Origin: an uncultured Acidimicrobiales bacterium
Lineage (GTDB): Bacteria; Actinomycetota; Acidimicrobiia; Acidimicrobiales; SHLQ01
Direction of reading: 5' to 3'
Assembly (NCBI GenBank): GCA_938041035.1
Contig: CALHYX010000085.1
Span: 1-33,302, forward strand
Length of the DNA: 33,302 nt
How positions within the stretch are numbered: the first letter of the stretch is position 1; the number at the start of each line of letters is the position of its first letter. Shown piece after piece: positions 1 to 7,168 of the stretch. The notes below the pieces were generated by a model. That model had not been told where the DNA came from, made no database searches, and saw nothing but the letters and a program-made list of their open reading frames with translations. A program made the position numbers and the translations under genes.

Positions 1-537
1 GATCTCGCAGGCAAGACGGTTGCGACGCACCTGCCGAAGTGGACGGCGCGTTGGTTCGAGCAGAAGGGCATCGACGTCGAGATCGTCTCGATGGGCGGTT
101 CGCTCGAGGGCATCTGTGCCCGCGGGATGGCCGACGCGATCGTCGATCTGCGCGAGACCGGCAACAGCCTGACCCGAAACTCGCTGCACTCGATCGAGGA
201 GATCGTGCCCTGTCAGGCCGTCTTCTCGATGGCTGAGAGCGACGATCCGAAGGTGCAAGCGGCGCTGTCGGGGATGGTGCTCCGCATCGAGGCAGCCGAC
301 GCCGCCACGAAGCGCCAATACCTCGTGCTGCACATCGACCCGGACAAGGTCGACGATCTGGGCACGGTCTTCCCCGGCCTCGCCGCGCCGACGCTGTTAC
401 CGCTGGCCGGCCGGAACGATCTCGTCGCCGTCCACATGGTGGTCAAACGTCGCGAACTGTGGGCCCGGCTCGCCGACCTGCGGGCGCTGGGCGCGACCGG
501 CATCGTGGCGCTGCCCACCGACGCCATTCTCGACTGA
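1..537 (+). CDS. hisG: ATP phosphoribosyltransferase, long form, C-terminal part (5' end outside window)
   Basis: First enzyme of histidine biosynthesis: condenses ATP with PRPP; cytosolic. The frame is open from base 1, so only the last 178 residues are present. Residues 1-75 carry the end of the phosphoribosyltransferase domain, including GKTVATHLPKW, VSMGGSLEGICARGMADAIVDL and the TGNSLTRN stretch. From about residue 78 the sequence (KRQYLVLHIDPDKVDDL, then PTLLPLAGRNDLVAVHMVV, ending GIVALPTDAILD) is the HisG_C regulatory domain that binds histidine in long-form enzymes. The upstream half and start codon lie outside the window. The gene is followed by a strong hairpin at 566-602. Recognition is confident; partner his genes are not visible here. 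Confidence 0.93.
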   Translation, partial: DLAGKTVATHLPKWTARWFEQKGIDVEIVSMGGSLEGICARGMADAIVDLRETGNSLTRNSLHSIEEIVPCQAVFSMAESDDPKVQAALSGMVLRIEAADAATKRQYLVLHIDPDKVDDLGTVFPGLAAPTLLPLAGRNDLVAVHMVVKRRELWARLADLRALGATGIVALPTDAILD

Positions 538-565
538 CGGCCGGCACCGTCAAAACCTGATCGAC

Positions 566-602
566 CGCGACCGCTCTGATGCCTGGCACCAGAGCGGTCG
601 CG
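566..602. terminator. Perfect 13-bp inverted repeat between convergent genes
   Basis: Arms 566-578 (CGCGACCGCTCTG) and 590-602 are exact reverse complements with an 11-nt loop. It lies 29 bases after the hisG stop and 22 bases before the stop of the convergent thioesterase gene. No T-tract follows on either strand, so it may be a bidirectional, U-tract-less terminator of the kind common in actinobacteria (inference). Confidence 0.65.
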
Positions 603-623
603 AACATCAGACGGTGCCGTCCC

Positions 624-1280
624 CTACCGCTCGGAGGCGGGCTTGATCCCCATCTTGTCGGTCTGGATGAAGATGCCCTCGGCTTCGGCGCACAGCCGGT
701 CGCCGTGGCGGATCTCGCCCCTCACAAACCGTTTGCGACCCTCGACCCGGTCGAGCCACGCCCGCATTGTCAACTCTTCGTCGAGCGGCGTGAACGATCG
801 GTATATCACCTTCAGTGTTCCCGTCGGTGCGCCCATCTCGAGCGCCACCAGCGTCGAGCCGAGCAGTTCGTCGAGCAGCATGGCGACCCCGCCGCCGTGC
901 ACGGAGTACGGCGGTCCGCACCAGGTGGGGCCGACGGTGCCGCGCCCGTGCATGACCTCGTCCTCCATCCACATTTCCATCGGCGGCGAAATCGGGTTCC
1001 GGGCGCCGAGGACAGGGCTGTACGGAAAGAAGTCGTTGGGGAGCCCCGCGGAGCCGTTGTAGGTGTCCATGTTGCCGGGGGCGAAGGTCAGGGAGGACTG
1101 ACAGTACGGCCCGGGGGCGGTGTGGGCGTCCAACAGCGCCTCGACGGCGGCAAGTCGTTCGGTTGCGTCGACCAGCACGTCGACGGGGGCCGCGATGGTT
1201 CGGACCTGGGTAACCACCCGGCGCAGAGTGGCCGCCAGGGCGACGAGTTCGGATTCAGTGTCGGGATCAGGTTCGCTCAC
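624..1280 (-). CDS. PaaI-family hotdog-fold acyl-CoA thioesterase
   Basis: Predicted acyl-CoA thioesterase of 218 residues with a GTG start. The hotdog-fold 4HBT signature is at residues 126-142: YSVHGGGVAMLLDELLG, with His128-Gly-Gly-Gly at the start of the central helix and Asp137/Glu138 in the position of the catalytic acid. The C-terminal half (TLKVIYRSFTPLDEELTM) matches the family's beta-sheet. The N-terminal 60 residues are an extra helical extension, giving a longer protein than the usual 140-residue PaaI, as in some mycobacterial members. The gene is convergent with hisG and followed by the hairpin at 566-602. Substrate is unknown. Family confidence is good; the precise role is open. 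Confidence 0.82.
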   Translation of the reverse strand: MSEPDPDTESELVALAATLRRVVTQVRTIAAPVDVLVDATERLAAVEALLDAHTAPGPYCQSSLTFAPGNMDTYNGSAGLPNDFFPYSPVLGARNPISPPMEMWMEDEVMHGRGTVGPTWCGPPYSVHGGGVAMLLDELLGSTLVALEMGAPTGTLKVIYRSFTPLDEELTMRAWLDRVEGRKRFVRGEIRHGDRLCAEAEGIFIQTDKMGIKPASER

Positions 1281-1326
1281 CGGCCCTGTTTAGGACCCCG
1301 GCATCGCTTTCGTCGATTTGGTGCGC

Positions 1327-1862
1327 CTACCGGATCCGTTCGAAGACGAATACCCGACCCAGCGGTGTCCCGAACGCGATCGCCGAGTGCCCGACAACCA
1401 GTCGGAGATCCATCCGCTCACCGAAACCATCGGGCCCACGGTTGGCACAGGCCATGGGGTAGGTCCGTTGGACATCGAGGTCGACCGTCGAGCTCTCGGC
1501 GTCGAGCAAGACACGCCCAGTCGAGCCGCAGGGAAGCGTAAACCTGCCGCCCGCGTCGAATACGAGCTGGGGCGCCGTCGAGCCGTCCTCGACCAGCGCG
1601 CCGTCGGAGGTGGTCAGTTGCCACGTGCCAACCAGGTCGGCCAGCTCGAAGCCGCGGGCACGACGCCGGTGTCGGCTCCCGCCCCGTTGCTTAGGTCAGC
1701 TGGGCCCGCCCGCACCGCGGCCAACAGGGCCCCCGCGAGCACGACGGCGAGGAGGACGACGGCGAGCGCTACGCCGGCATCGGGTCGGCCGGGCTTACGG
1801 GGCGCGACACAGCCAACCGCGCCATCGTTGCGGCCAGCGTTTCCCCCGATCCCGGTCTCCAT
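1327..1862 (-). pseudogene. Membrane-anchored META (HslJ-like) domain protein, split by an apparent frameshift
   Basis: Two adjacent reading frames on this strand together make one sensible protein. The ATG at 1862 opens a frame encoding about 28 residues, then a transmembrane helix (AGVALAVVLLAVVLAGALLAAVRAG); that frame runs to a stop near 1614 through non-descript sequence. The frame shifted by one base picks up near 1650 with FELADLVGTWQL, then a Gly/Cys stretch RFTLPCGSTGR and RTYPMACANRG, ending VGHSAIAFGTPLGRVFVFERIR at the TAG at 1327. The GTWQL start and T-x-MAC motif are typical of META domains (heat-shock protein HslJ family), usually periplasmic or surface-attached. The switch is around 1645-1655 and needs one extra base to restore the frame. 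It could be a true pseudogene, an assembly error or a programmed shift. It lies 44 bases downstream of the YihY-SnoaL gene and is probably co-transcribed with it. Confidence 0.72.
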
Positions 1863-1906
1863 GGCCCCGAAGGTACAAGCGACCTCGTGTCGGGGGAAGG
1901 GCCCCG

Positions 1907-3367
1907 CTACTTCGCCGATGCGTCGACCGGCGCGGCCGCCTCGGCGACTGCTTCCTCGGCACCGGCGCCCCGCTCGGCTCGCTTCTCGCCGAACCAGGTC
2001 TTCAGGTTCGACACCCCCGCGGTGACGAGGCTGCCGGCATCGTCTCCGGGGCGGGCGCCGATCTGCGCCGTGACCTTCCTGGGGTCGAGGTGGGTGTCGG
2101 TGCGCACGATCCAACCGTCCTCCTGGCGCACAACTGCAACCGCTTCGACATCGAGCTCCCGACCGTTGGGCTTGATACGCCCCCACGGTTCACCGTCGAA
2201 CGTGCCCTTGAGCCCGTAGCGCACCACCGCCACGTCGTCGTCGCCGTGGATATCGTGCACGTCGACCTGAAGATCGGGGAACGCGGCGAACAGCGAAGCG
2301 AGGTTCGACCGCACCTGCTCGGGGGCCGCCAGCTCACCCATCATCATGTGGTTCTCGACCCCGCCGCGGCCCCACTGGGCGAGCGCCTCGTCGACATCGC
2401 GGTCCTGGTGAGCGGCGAAGAGCCGTTCGGCGGCCGCTACCGCGACCGGGATACCGGCCGCGCTCTGTGGTGGGGCGACGATCTCGTCGTCGAGCGGGGC
2501 ACCGACCTGAGCCCGCCACTGCCGATCGCGCACCTCCGCGTCGACCTCGGCGCCGAGAATGATGGCCAGCGCCGACAGCTGAAGCCAAAGCAACAACACG
2601 ATGATCGTCGCAAGGGGCCCGTAGGTCTCGCCGTAGCTCCCGAGGTTGGAGGTGTAGAAGCTGAACAGCGCGCTCAACACCACGAACAGCACCGTTCCGA
2701 CCACGCCGCCGATGGTGATGAGTTTCGGGGCTCGGGGTTTGTCGTTGCCGCGGTGGTCGGGGCCCATGCGGTACAGGATCGACAGGCCGATCATCATCAC
2801 GATGGCCAGCACCGGGAACCGCAAGATGTTGAACAACAGCTGCACGGGCTCGCCAAAACCGACCGCATCGAGCACCGCGGGCAGCGCAGCCATCAGGAAC
2901 AGCACCACGCCCAACAACACGACGCCACCGATCATCAGCGCCAGCGCCGTACCGCGCAGAATCCAGGGTTTGCGGGTCTCGTCGAGGTCATAGGCAACGT
3001 TGAGCGCTTTCATCAGGTTGGCGACGGCGCCCGATGCCGAGAACAGCGCCAGAAGAATCGATACGGCCAGGCCAACCCCGAGGGCGCCGCCGGCGTTGTC
3101 GGCGATGTCACTCATCTGCGAGATGAGAAACTCGCGCGTGGTCTCCGGTGCGTTCTCGAGCGCGTCGCCGAGCTGTTGGGTGATGTCGTCGGGGTCGGCA
3201 ACGATGCCGTAGCCGGTGATGAAGCCGGTCATCGCAGGGATCATCGCCAAGAACGCGAAGAACGCCACGGCCGCGGCGAAAATCGGGCTGTGATGGCGTT
3301 TGACGCGGTCCTTGACCGCGAGCGCAATCGCCTTGAAGCGATCGAAACGGGACGGTTGCGGGGACAC
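1907..3367 (-). CDS. YihY/BrkB (UPF0761) family membrane protein with C-terminal SnoaL-like domain
   Basis: Inner-membrane protein of unknown function fused to an NTF2/SnoaL-like domain. With the GTG at 3367 it has 486 residues. The N-terminal part has the YihY pattern: residues about 25-50 (HHSPIFAAAVAFFAFLAMIP) are the hallmark first segment, followed by helices around GVGLAVSILLALFSASGAV, LALMIGGVVLLGVVLFLMAA, FPVLAIVMMIGLSILYRMG, GGVVGTVLFVVLSALFSFY and PLATIIVLLLWLQLSALAII. From about residue 320 there is a soluble SnoaL-like domain (AERLFAAHQDRDVDEALAQW, then FAAFPDLQVDVHDIHGDDDV), and a charged Ala/Glu-rich tail. I chose GTG 3367 because an AGGAG lies 11 bases upstream and the family pattern begins soon after; an upstream in-frame start at 3514 would add 49 non-conserved residues. 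The older name ribonuclease BN for this family is a misannotation. The fusion is unusual. Confidence 0.85.
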   Translation of the reverse strand: MSPQPSRFDRFKAIALAVKDRVKRHHSPIFAAAVAFFAFLAMIPAMTGFITGYGIVADPDDITQQLGDALENAPETTREFLISQMSDIADNAGGALGVGLAVSILLALFSASGAVANLMKALNVAYDLDETRKPWILRGTALALMIGGVVLLGVVLFLMAALPAVLDAVGFGEPVQLLFNILRFPVLAIVMMIGLSILYRMGPDHRGNDKPRAPKLITIGGVVGTVLFVVLSALFSFYTSNLGSYGETYGPLATIIVLLLWLQLSALAIILGAEVDAEVRDRQWRAQVGAPLDDEIVAPPQSAAGIPVAVAAAERLFAAHQDRDVDEALAQWGRGGVENHMMMGELAAPEQVRSNLASLFAAFPDLQVDVHDIHGDDDVAVVRYGLKGTFDGEPWGRIKPNGRELDVEAVAVVRQEDGWIVRTDTHLDPRKVTAQIGARPGDDAGSLVTAGVSNLKTWFGEKRAERGAGAEEAVAEAAAPVDASAK

Positions 3368-3489
3368 GGTGGTGCTGGCTCCTGTCGACAGTACGGCGAT
3401 CGCGACTATAGACAGACCGGACCGGTTGCCACGGATGGTCGGCCCGCCGACGGGAGCAGCTTCACGAGGTACCCACTGGCGCCGCAACC

Positions 3490-3512
3490 GGTTACTGTCC
3501 TGGACGGTAACC
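3490..3512. promoter_or_regulatory. TetR-type operator-like dyad upstream of the small protein/SDR operon
   Basis: Arms GGTTACTGTCC (3490-3500) and GGACGGTAACC (3502-3512) are reverse complements with one mismatch around a single central T. It lies 38 bases upstream of the 52-residue gene and 123 bases upstream of the divergent YihY start, so it could act on either promoter. No regulator gene is adjacent. Operator assignment is inference from symmetry and position. Confidence 0.5.
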
Positions 3513-3549
3513 ATCCGAGGCCGTTCGACCAGGAGACATAAGAGAACCC

Positions 3550-3708
3550 ATGGGTTTCCTTCAAGACCTTCGCGTCACCCACACCCAGGCGCAGTTGATT
3601 CAGCTCGCCACGAGCGTGGTGTCGCTGTTCATGATCCTGCGTCGATTCCGCCGCGCTGCGAACAACGTGAAGGCGTTCCGCTCCGGCCTCGACCCCATCA
3701 AGAAGTGA
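3550..3708 (+). CDS. Small 52-residue protein of unknown function, first gene of an operon with an SDR
   Basis: ATG at 3550, TGA at 3706-3708. It begins MGFLQDLRVTHTQAQLIQ, has a hydrophobic or amphipathic stretch LIQLATSVVSLFMILRRF at about residues 16-33, then a basic tail ending SGLDPIKK. AGGAG at 3531-3535 is a rather distant Shine-Dalgarno; AGAG at 3541-3544 is nearer. The stop is 7 bases before the SDR ATG, so the two are almost certainly co-transcribed and perhaps coupled. Codon use matches its neighbours (G/C third positions). I do not recognise a family. The single hydrophobic stretch followed by Arg residues suggests a membrane-associated peptide, possibly a partner of the SDR; this is inference. 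Confidence 0.65.
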   Translation: MGFLQDLRVTHTQAQLIQLATSVVSLFMILRRFRRAANNVKAFRSGLDPIKK

Positions 3709-3715
3709 GTACACG

Positions 3716-4477
3716 ATGACCGACGAACAACGCTTCTCCGGCAAGACCGCGTTTCTCACGGGCGTCGCCTCCGGCCTCGGCCGGGCGACCGCTATGCAGC
3801 TGGCCCGCGAAGGCGCCTCGGTCTTCGGCGTCGACGTCGACGCCGACGGGCTCAACGCCACGCGCGCCGCGATCACCGACGCCGGTGGCGCATGCGAGAC
3901 GAGGGTTGTCGACGTTCGCAGCCGCGACGCCTGCCACGACGCCGTCGCCGCCGCGGTGAGCGAGTTCGGCGGGCTCCACATCGTCGGCAACATCGCCGGC
4001 GTCGCCCGCAGCCACCACTTCACCGACGTCACCGAGGCCGACTACGACCTGATCATGGGGGTCAACATGGCCGGCATGTTCTGGGTCAGCCAGGCCGCCA
4101 TGCCCCACCTCCTGGAATCACACGGCACGTTGATCAACATCGCCTCGAACGCCGGGCTGATGGGGCAGGCCTACACCGTGCCGTACTGCACCTCCAAGGG
4201 GGCGGTCGTGCAGTTCACCAAGTCGCTGGCGATGGAGTACGTCAAGAGCGATGTGCGCATCAACGCGCTGGCTCCGGGTGGAATGAAGACCGCTCTCGTC
4301 GACGGGTTCAACATGCCGGCCGACCTCGATTTCTCGCTCATGCAGAACTACATGGGTTACCGCGACATGGCCGAAGCCGAGGAGGTTGCCTCGGTGTTCG
4401 CGTTCCTCGCCTCCGATGCGGCGAGCGCCGTGCACGGCTCGATCTGGTCCGCCGACGGCGGCCTCACCGCGAGCTGA
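3716..4477 (+). CDS. Short-chain dehydrogenase/reductase (SDR), classical type
   Basis: NAD(P)-dependent oxidoreductase of 253 residues, the usual classical SDR size. The cofactor motif TGVASGLG is at residues 15-22, with Asp40 after the second strand (VFGVDVDADG) favouring NAD(H). The catalytic tetrad is visible: Asn117, Ser144 (NIASNAG), Tyr157 and Lys161 in YCTSK. The usual NNAG motif reads GNIAG at 91-95. The C-terminus AVHGSIWSADGGLTAS is the typical SDR ending. The gene starts 7 bases after the 52-residue small gene and has no clear Shine-Dalgarno of its own, suggesting translational coupling. Substrate cannot be told from sequence; the surroundings (acyl-CoA genes) are too mixed to decide. 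Confidence 0.9.
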   Translation: MTDEQRFSGKTAFLTGVASGLGRATAMQLAREGASVFGVDVDADGLNATRAAITDAGGACETRVVDVRSRDACHDAVAAAVSEFGGLHIVGNIAGVARSHHFTDVTEADYDLIMGVNMAGMFWVSQAAMPHLLESHGTLINIASNAGLMGQAYTVPYCTSKGAVVQFTKSLAMEYVKSDVRINALAPGGMKTALVDGFNMPADLDFSLMQNYMGYRDMAEAEEVASVFAFLASDAASAVHGSIWSADGGLTAS

Positions 4478-4523
4478 GCTCGGATCCCCTCCCCCACAAC
4501 CGAAACCGGCAAAGCTGGCAAAC

Positions 4524-5174
4524 ATGGATGCGAATTCCTTCGTTTTCGGTGTCGATCTCGACGGCGTCTGCGGCGACTACACCGCCGCCTTCCGTACGAT
4601 CGTCGCCGACGAACTCGGTGTGTCCGAGGAGTCCCTAACCCTGGAACGCTCGTGGGACTTTCGCGAGTGGGGCCTCGATGCGGAGGGCTTTGAGCGCCTG
4701 CATCGACTCGCGGTTGTCGAACGGAACTTGTTTCGCGACATGCCGGCGATCGACGGCGTGTCCGACGCCCTCTGGCGCCTGTCCGATGCGGGGGTGTGGA
4801 TCCGGGTCATCACCCATCGGTTGTATGTGAACTGGGGCCACGAGACCGCAATCGCCGACACCGTCAGTTGGCTGGATCGACATCGCATCCCGTATCGGGA
4901 TCTGTGCTTTCTGGGGGCCAAGCCCGAGGTGCAGGCCGACGCCTACATCGACGATGGTCCGCACAACATCATCGGCCTGCGCAAGGCGGGGAACACGGTG
5001 ATCACGTTCGATCAGCCGTACAACCGCGATATCGAGGGTCTCCGAGCCGCCAGTTGGACCGAGGTCGAGGACATCGTGCTCGGGCTGGCCGCCGAGGGTG
5101 GTCACGGCGTGCAGGTGCAGCTGCCCGGCATCGATGCCGGCGCCGACCGCCTCGATCGCCAGCGCGACGCCTAA
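4524..5174 (+). CDS. HAD-superfamily 5'-deoxynucleotidase-like protein (NT5C type)
   Basis: Predicted phosphatase of 216 residues resembling the 5'(3')-deoxyribonucleotidase (NT5C) branch of the HAD superfamily. Motif I is FGVDLDGVCGDY at residues 8-19, with nucleophile Asp10 and general acid Asp12. Motif II is around VWIRVITHRL, where the Thr is in place. Motif IV is AYIDDGPHNI, supplying metal-binding acids, and the FLGAKPEV stretch contributes the Lys. The ATG at 4524 puts motif I at the N-terminus as expected; the frame is open further upstream but into the SDR gene and without similarity. The TAA stop at 5172-5174 is also the first three bases of the dispersed repeat that follows. Substrate is uncertain; nucleotide pool cleaning is the family's usual role. 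Confidence 0.82.
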   Translation: MDANSFVFGVDLDGVCGDYTAAFRTIVADELGVSEESLTLERSWDFREWGLDAEGFERLHRLAVVERNLFRDMPAIDGVSDALWRLSDAGVWIRVITHRLYVNWGHETAIADTVSWLDRHRIPYRDLCFLGAKPEVQADAYIDDGPHNIIGLRKAGNTVITFDQPYNRDIEGLRAASWTEVEDIVLGLAAEGGHGVQVQLPGIDAGADRLDRQRDA

Positions 5175-5207
5175 CGCGCAAATGAACTTCGGCGGGGTCA
5201 GACCCCT
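5172..5207. repeat. Dispersed palindromic repeat unit with GGGGTCAGACCCC core
   Basis: The unit begins with the TAA stop of the nucleotidase gene (TAACGCGCAAATGAACTT) and continues to the palindrome GGGGTCAGACCCC at 5194-5206. The same unit occurs three more times at 32591-32727, again starting at a TAA stop. It looks like a REP-like intergenic element. It may also serve as a terminator hairpin between the convergent genes. Confidence 0.75.
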
Positions 5208-5228
5208 GGCCAGAAAGACCTCATAAAT

Positions 5229-5242
5229 GGGGGTCAGACCCC
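5229..5242. repeat. Second GGGGTCAGACCCC palindrome, overlapping a stop codon
   Basis: The core recurs with one extra G, 23 bases after the first. Read on the minus strand, its TGA (5236-5234) is the stop codon of the small membrane-protein gene, so each gene of this convergent pair ends inside a copy of the element. Confidence 0.7.
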
Positions 5243-5698
5243 AGCGCGGGGGACGAATTGTGCGACCAGGTCCGCGTCCTTAGGCGTTACCCGATAGGTC
5301 GCATCGCCGACCCGCACGCGGCGGGAAAACGCCAACGGCCCGGATGGCGCCTCGAGTAAGGCGACATCGGTTCCCCGCTGCACGACGTTCGATTCCCCCC
5401 GCCACCGGGTCTTGCGCACCAGAAGGTACTCGTCGTCGATCTTGCCGATCGTGAACTGCCGCCTGCTGATCGAGATGGCAACGACGACCGCGAACGAGGC
5501 GCCGACGGCGATCAGCGAACGTCCGGTCGCCACCACCAGCAGGAAGTACAAACCAACGGCGAAGGCCTCGACGCCCATCTCCGGGCCCAGAAATACCGTG
5601 GCTTGAGGCCGCGTCCGCTCAAGGAGCGCGGCCAGTTCATCGCGGTCAACGTTCTCTGGATTCACGATTTCGCCCTTGCTGTAGAGCAGAACCGGCAC
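5234..5698 (-). CDS. Small membrane protein, two transmembrane segments, unknown function
   Basis: 154 residues from the GTG at 5698. A soluble N-terminus of about 40 residues precedes a hydrophobic hairpin at about 41-75 (VEAFAVGLYFLLVVATGR, then SLIAVGASFAVVVAISIS). The soluble C-terminal half (RRQFTIGKIDDEYLLVRKTRWRG...) resembles the beta-rich segments of bacterial PH-like or photosystem-assembly-like membrane proteins, but I recognise no family with confidence. A second possible start is the in-frame GTG twelve codons in (VNPENVDRDEL), which has AAGGGCG just upstream. The TGA stop lies inside a GGGGTCAGACCCC repeat, so the last residues (RAGV) may have been created by the repeat's insertion. 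Confidence 0.7.
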   Translation of the reverse strand: MPVLLYSKGEIVNPENVDRDELAALLERTRPQATVFLGPEMGVEAFAVGLYFLLVVATGRSLIAVGASFAVVVAISISRRQFTIGKIDDEYLLVRKTRWRGESNVVQRGTDVALLEAPSGPLAFSRRVRVGDATYRVTPKDADLVAQFVPRAGV

Positions 5699-5837
5699 GT
5701 CGTTTCTCGTCGCGGCCGGCCCACGTCAGTCTGCAACCTCAGCCCGACTCGGCCAACGCCGGGTGCTGGGCAATCTCGTGGGCACGCACGCGACGGACCT
5801 CCGAATGAAGCACTCCGGTCTTCTATGCTCGACGGCC

Positions 5838-6239
5838 ATGACCAACCTCTCGCTACCAGAGGTTCTGGCGGCCATCGCCGAACTGTCCTCGACCGCCGCA
5901 GCGCCGACCACGATCGCCGTATGCGACCTGGCGGGCGATCTCATCTACCTCGGCCGAGCCGATGGCGCGCCCGGTTTCTCGGCTGAGTTTGCCGCGGGCA
6001 AGGCCTACACCGCGGCCCGTTTCGGCAACACAACCTCACAGCTCGAGGCCGACTGGGCCCAGCGACCGGTGTTCGCCCACAGCCTGCTAACCCAGGGGAA
6101 ATGGTTCGTCGGCCGAGGTGGGATCCCGGTGAAGCGAGCAGGACAGGTCGTTGGCGCCGTGGGCGTAAGCGGGGCCGACGCAGCGGGGGAAGAACAGATC
6201 GCCCTCGACCTCGCCGCCAACCTGTCCACCGAAGGGTGA
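5838..6239 (+). CDS. GlcG/HbpS family heme-degrading-domain-like protein
   Basis: 133 residues of the GlcG/HbpS (DUF336) family, small alpha/beta proteins that in some members bind heme or cobalamin, in others act as accessory proteins of catabolic pathways. Residues 1-60 give the helix and sheet (LPEVLAAIAELSSTAAAPTTIAVCDLAGDLIYLGRADGA), and GKAYTAARFGN matches the family's K-A-x-T-A pattern. The hallmark C-terminal motif GGIPVKRAGQVVGAVGVSGADAAGEEQIA is clear. ATG 5838 was chosen over an upstream in-frame start because the family homology begins about ten residues in. A TATGCT hexamer 8 bases before the ATG could be a -10 element for a near-leaderless transcript. Function in this organism is unknown. 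Confidence 0.8.
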   Translation: MTNLSLPEVLAAIAELSSTAAAPTTIAVCDLAGDLIYLGRADGAPGFSAEFAAGKAYTAARFGNTTSQLEADWAQRPVFAHSLLTQGKWFVGRGGIPVKRAGQVVGAVGVSGADAAGEEQIALDLAANLSTEG

Positions 6240-6248
6240 CGGCGGGGC

Positions 6249-7049
6249 TTAGCGCTTCTTGAAGTTGGGGGTGCGGCCTTCCTTGAACGCCTTGGGGCCT
6301 TCCTTGGCGTCCTCGGAACCAAAGATGTGGCCGGTGTAGCCCTCCTCGTGCGCCCACGCCTCGGCCTCGGTCATACCCGCGGTCTCGTGGAGCGTGCGGG
6401 TCACCGCCTCGACGGCCAACGGACCATTGTTGGCCACGATGTCGGCGACCTCCCGGGCATGGCTCAGCGCCTCACCATCGGGCACCACCCGGCTGATCAG
6501 CCCCATCGCCTTCGCCTCGGCCGCGGTGATGTGCTTGCCCGTGAGCAAGATGTCGGCCGCCTCGGCGTATCCGATCTGGCGAGCGAGGCGCACGGCGGAT
6601 CCGCCCATCGGGTACAGCGACCAGCGCACCTCCGACACGCCGAACCTGGCACTCTCGCCCGCGATTCGGATGTCGGTGCCCTGGAGAATCTCGGTGCCGC
6701 CCGCGATAGCGACGCCTTCGACCGCGGCGATTACCGGCACGGTGGGCCGCTTGGTCTTGAGCAGACCGTCGTAGATGAAACCCGCGCCGTCGCTCGCCAT
6801 CCGCCCATCGACGTCGTAGTCATCGGATTTGTCGACGTCGCCGGCCATGGCCCGAAGGTCCATTCCGCTCGAGAAGTTCCCCTCGGCGCCGGTGAGGATG
6901 CACACCCGGATGTCGTCGTTCGCCGACGCTTCATCCCATGCGTCGGCCATGCGGGCGAACATGTGCAAGGTCATCGCGTTCTTCCGCTGCGGGCGGTTGA
7001 ACGTGAGGATCATCACGTGTCCGTCAACTTCGACTTCGAGGTCGGCCAT
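6249..7049 (-). CDS. Enoyl-CoA hydratase/isomerase (crotonase) family protein
   Basis: 266 residues, normal for a crotonase. The oxyanion-hole regions are FSSGMDL (59-65) and EGVAIAGGTE (111-120). Both Glu residues used by classical enoyl-CoA hydratases have counterparts: Glu120 (GGTEI) and Glu140 (FGVSEVRW), so hydratase activity is plausible. The C-terminus (GHIFGSEDAKEGPKAFKEGRTPNFKKR) is the usual ending with the FKEGR...F motif. AGGAG lies 7-8 bases before the ATG at 7049 and fixes the start. It acts in beta-oxidation or a related acyl-CoA route. It is divergent from the PPOX gene and not in an obvious operon. Confidence 0.9.
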   Translation of the reverse strand: MADLEVEVDGHVMILTFNRPQRKNAMTLHMFARMADAWDEASANDDIRVCILTGAEGNFSSGMDLRAMAGDVDKSDDYDVDGRMASDGAGFIYDGLLKTKRPTVPVIAAVEGVAIAGGTEILQGTDIRIAGESARFGVSEVRWSLYPMGGSAVRLARQIGYAEAADILLTGKHITAAEAKAMGLISRVVPDGEALSHAREVADIVANNGPLAVEAVTRTLHETAGMTEAEAWAHEEGYTGHIFGSEDAKEGPKAFKEGRTPNFKKR

Positions 7050-7156
7050 GTCACATCTCCTGAGCACCTGGTTGAACGCCGCCAACCTTGCACAGCGAAG
7101 CGTCGGCGCTCAAAAGCCGGATCGACCCGGCGGACCAACGACCGAGGTCGACGTGC

Positions 7157-7162
7157 GAGACT
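7157..7162 (+). promoter_or_regulatory. -10 element of a leaderless promoter (PPOX gene)
   Basis: GAGACT ends exactly 6 bases before the ATG at 7169, so transcription would begin at or next to the start codon. No Shine-Dalgarno is present. The same spacing is seen at six other genes in the window. Confidence 0.5.
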
Positions 7163-7168
7163 GCGGAC

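Noticed and set aside
1290..1514. Small minus-strand open frame in the META-domain region
   Set aside because: The adjacent frame ending at 1327 gives the conserved T-x-MAC domain; this one is Ser/Arg-rich with no motif.
3368..3514. Upstream start for the YihY-SnoaL gene
   Set aside because: The added 49 residues are not like the family and would run through the operator-like region at 3490-3512; GTG 3367 has an upstream AGGAG.
1610..3541. 643-residue open frame opposite the YihY-SnoaL gene
   Set aside because: Composition is that of an antisense shadow (His, Gln, Arg rich, no domain), while the opposite strand gives clear membrane helices.
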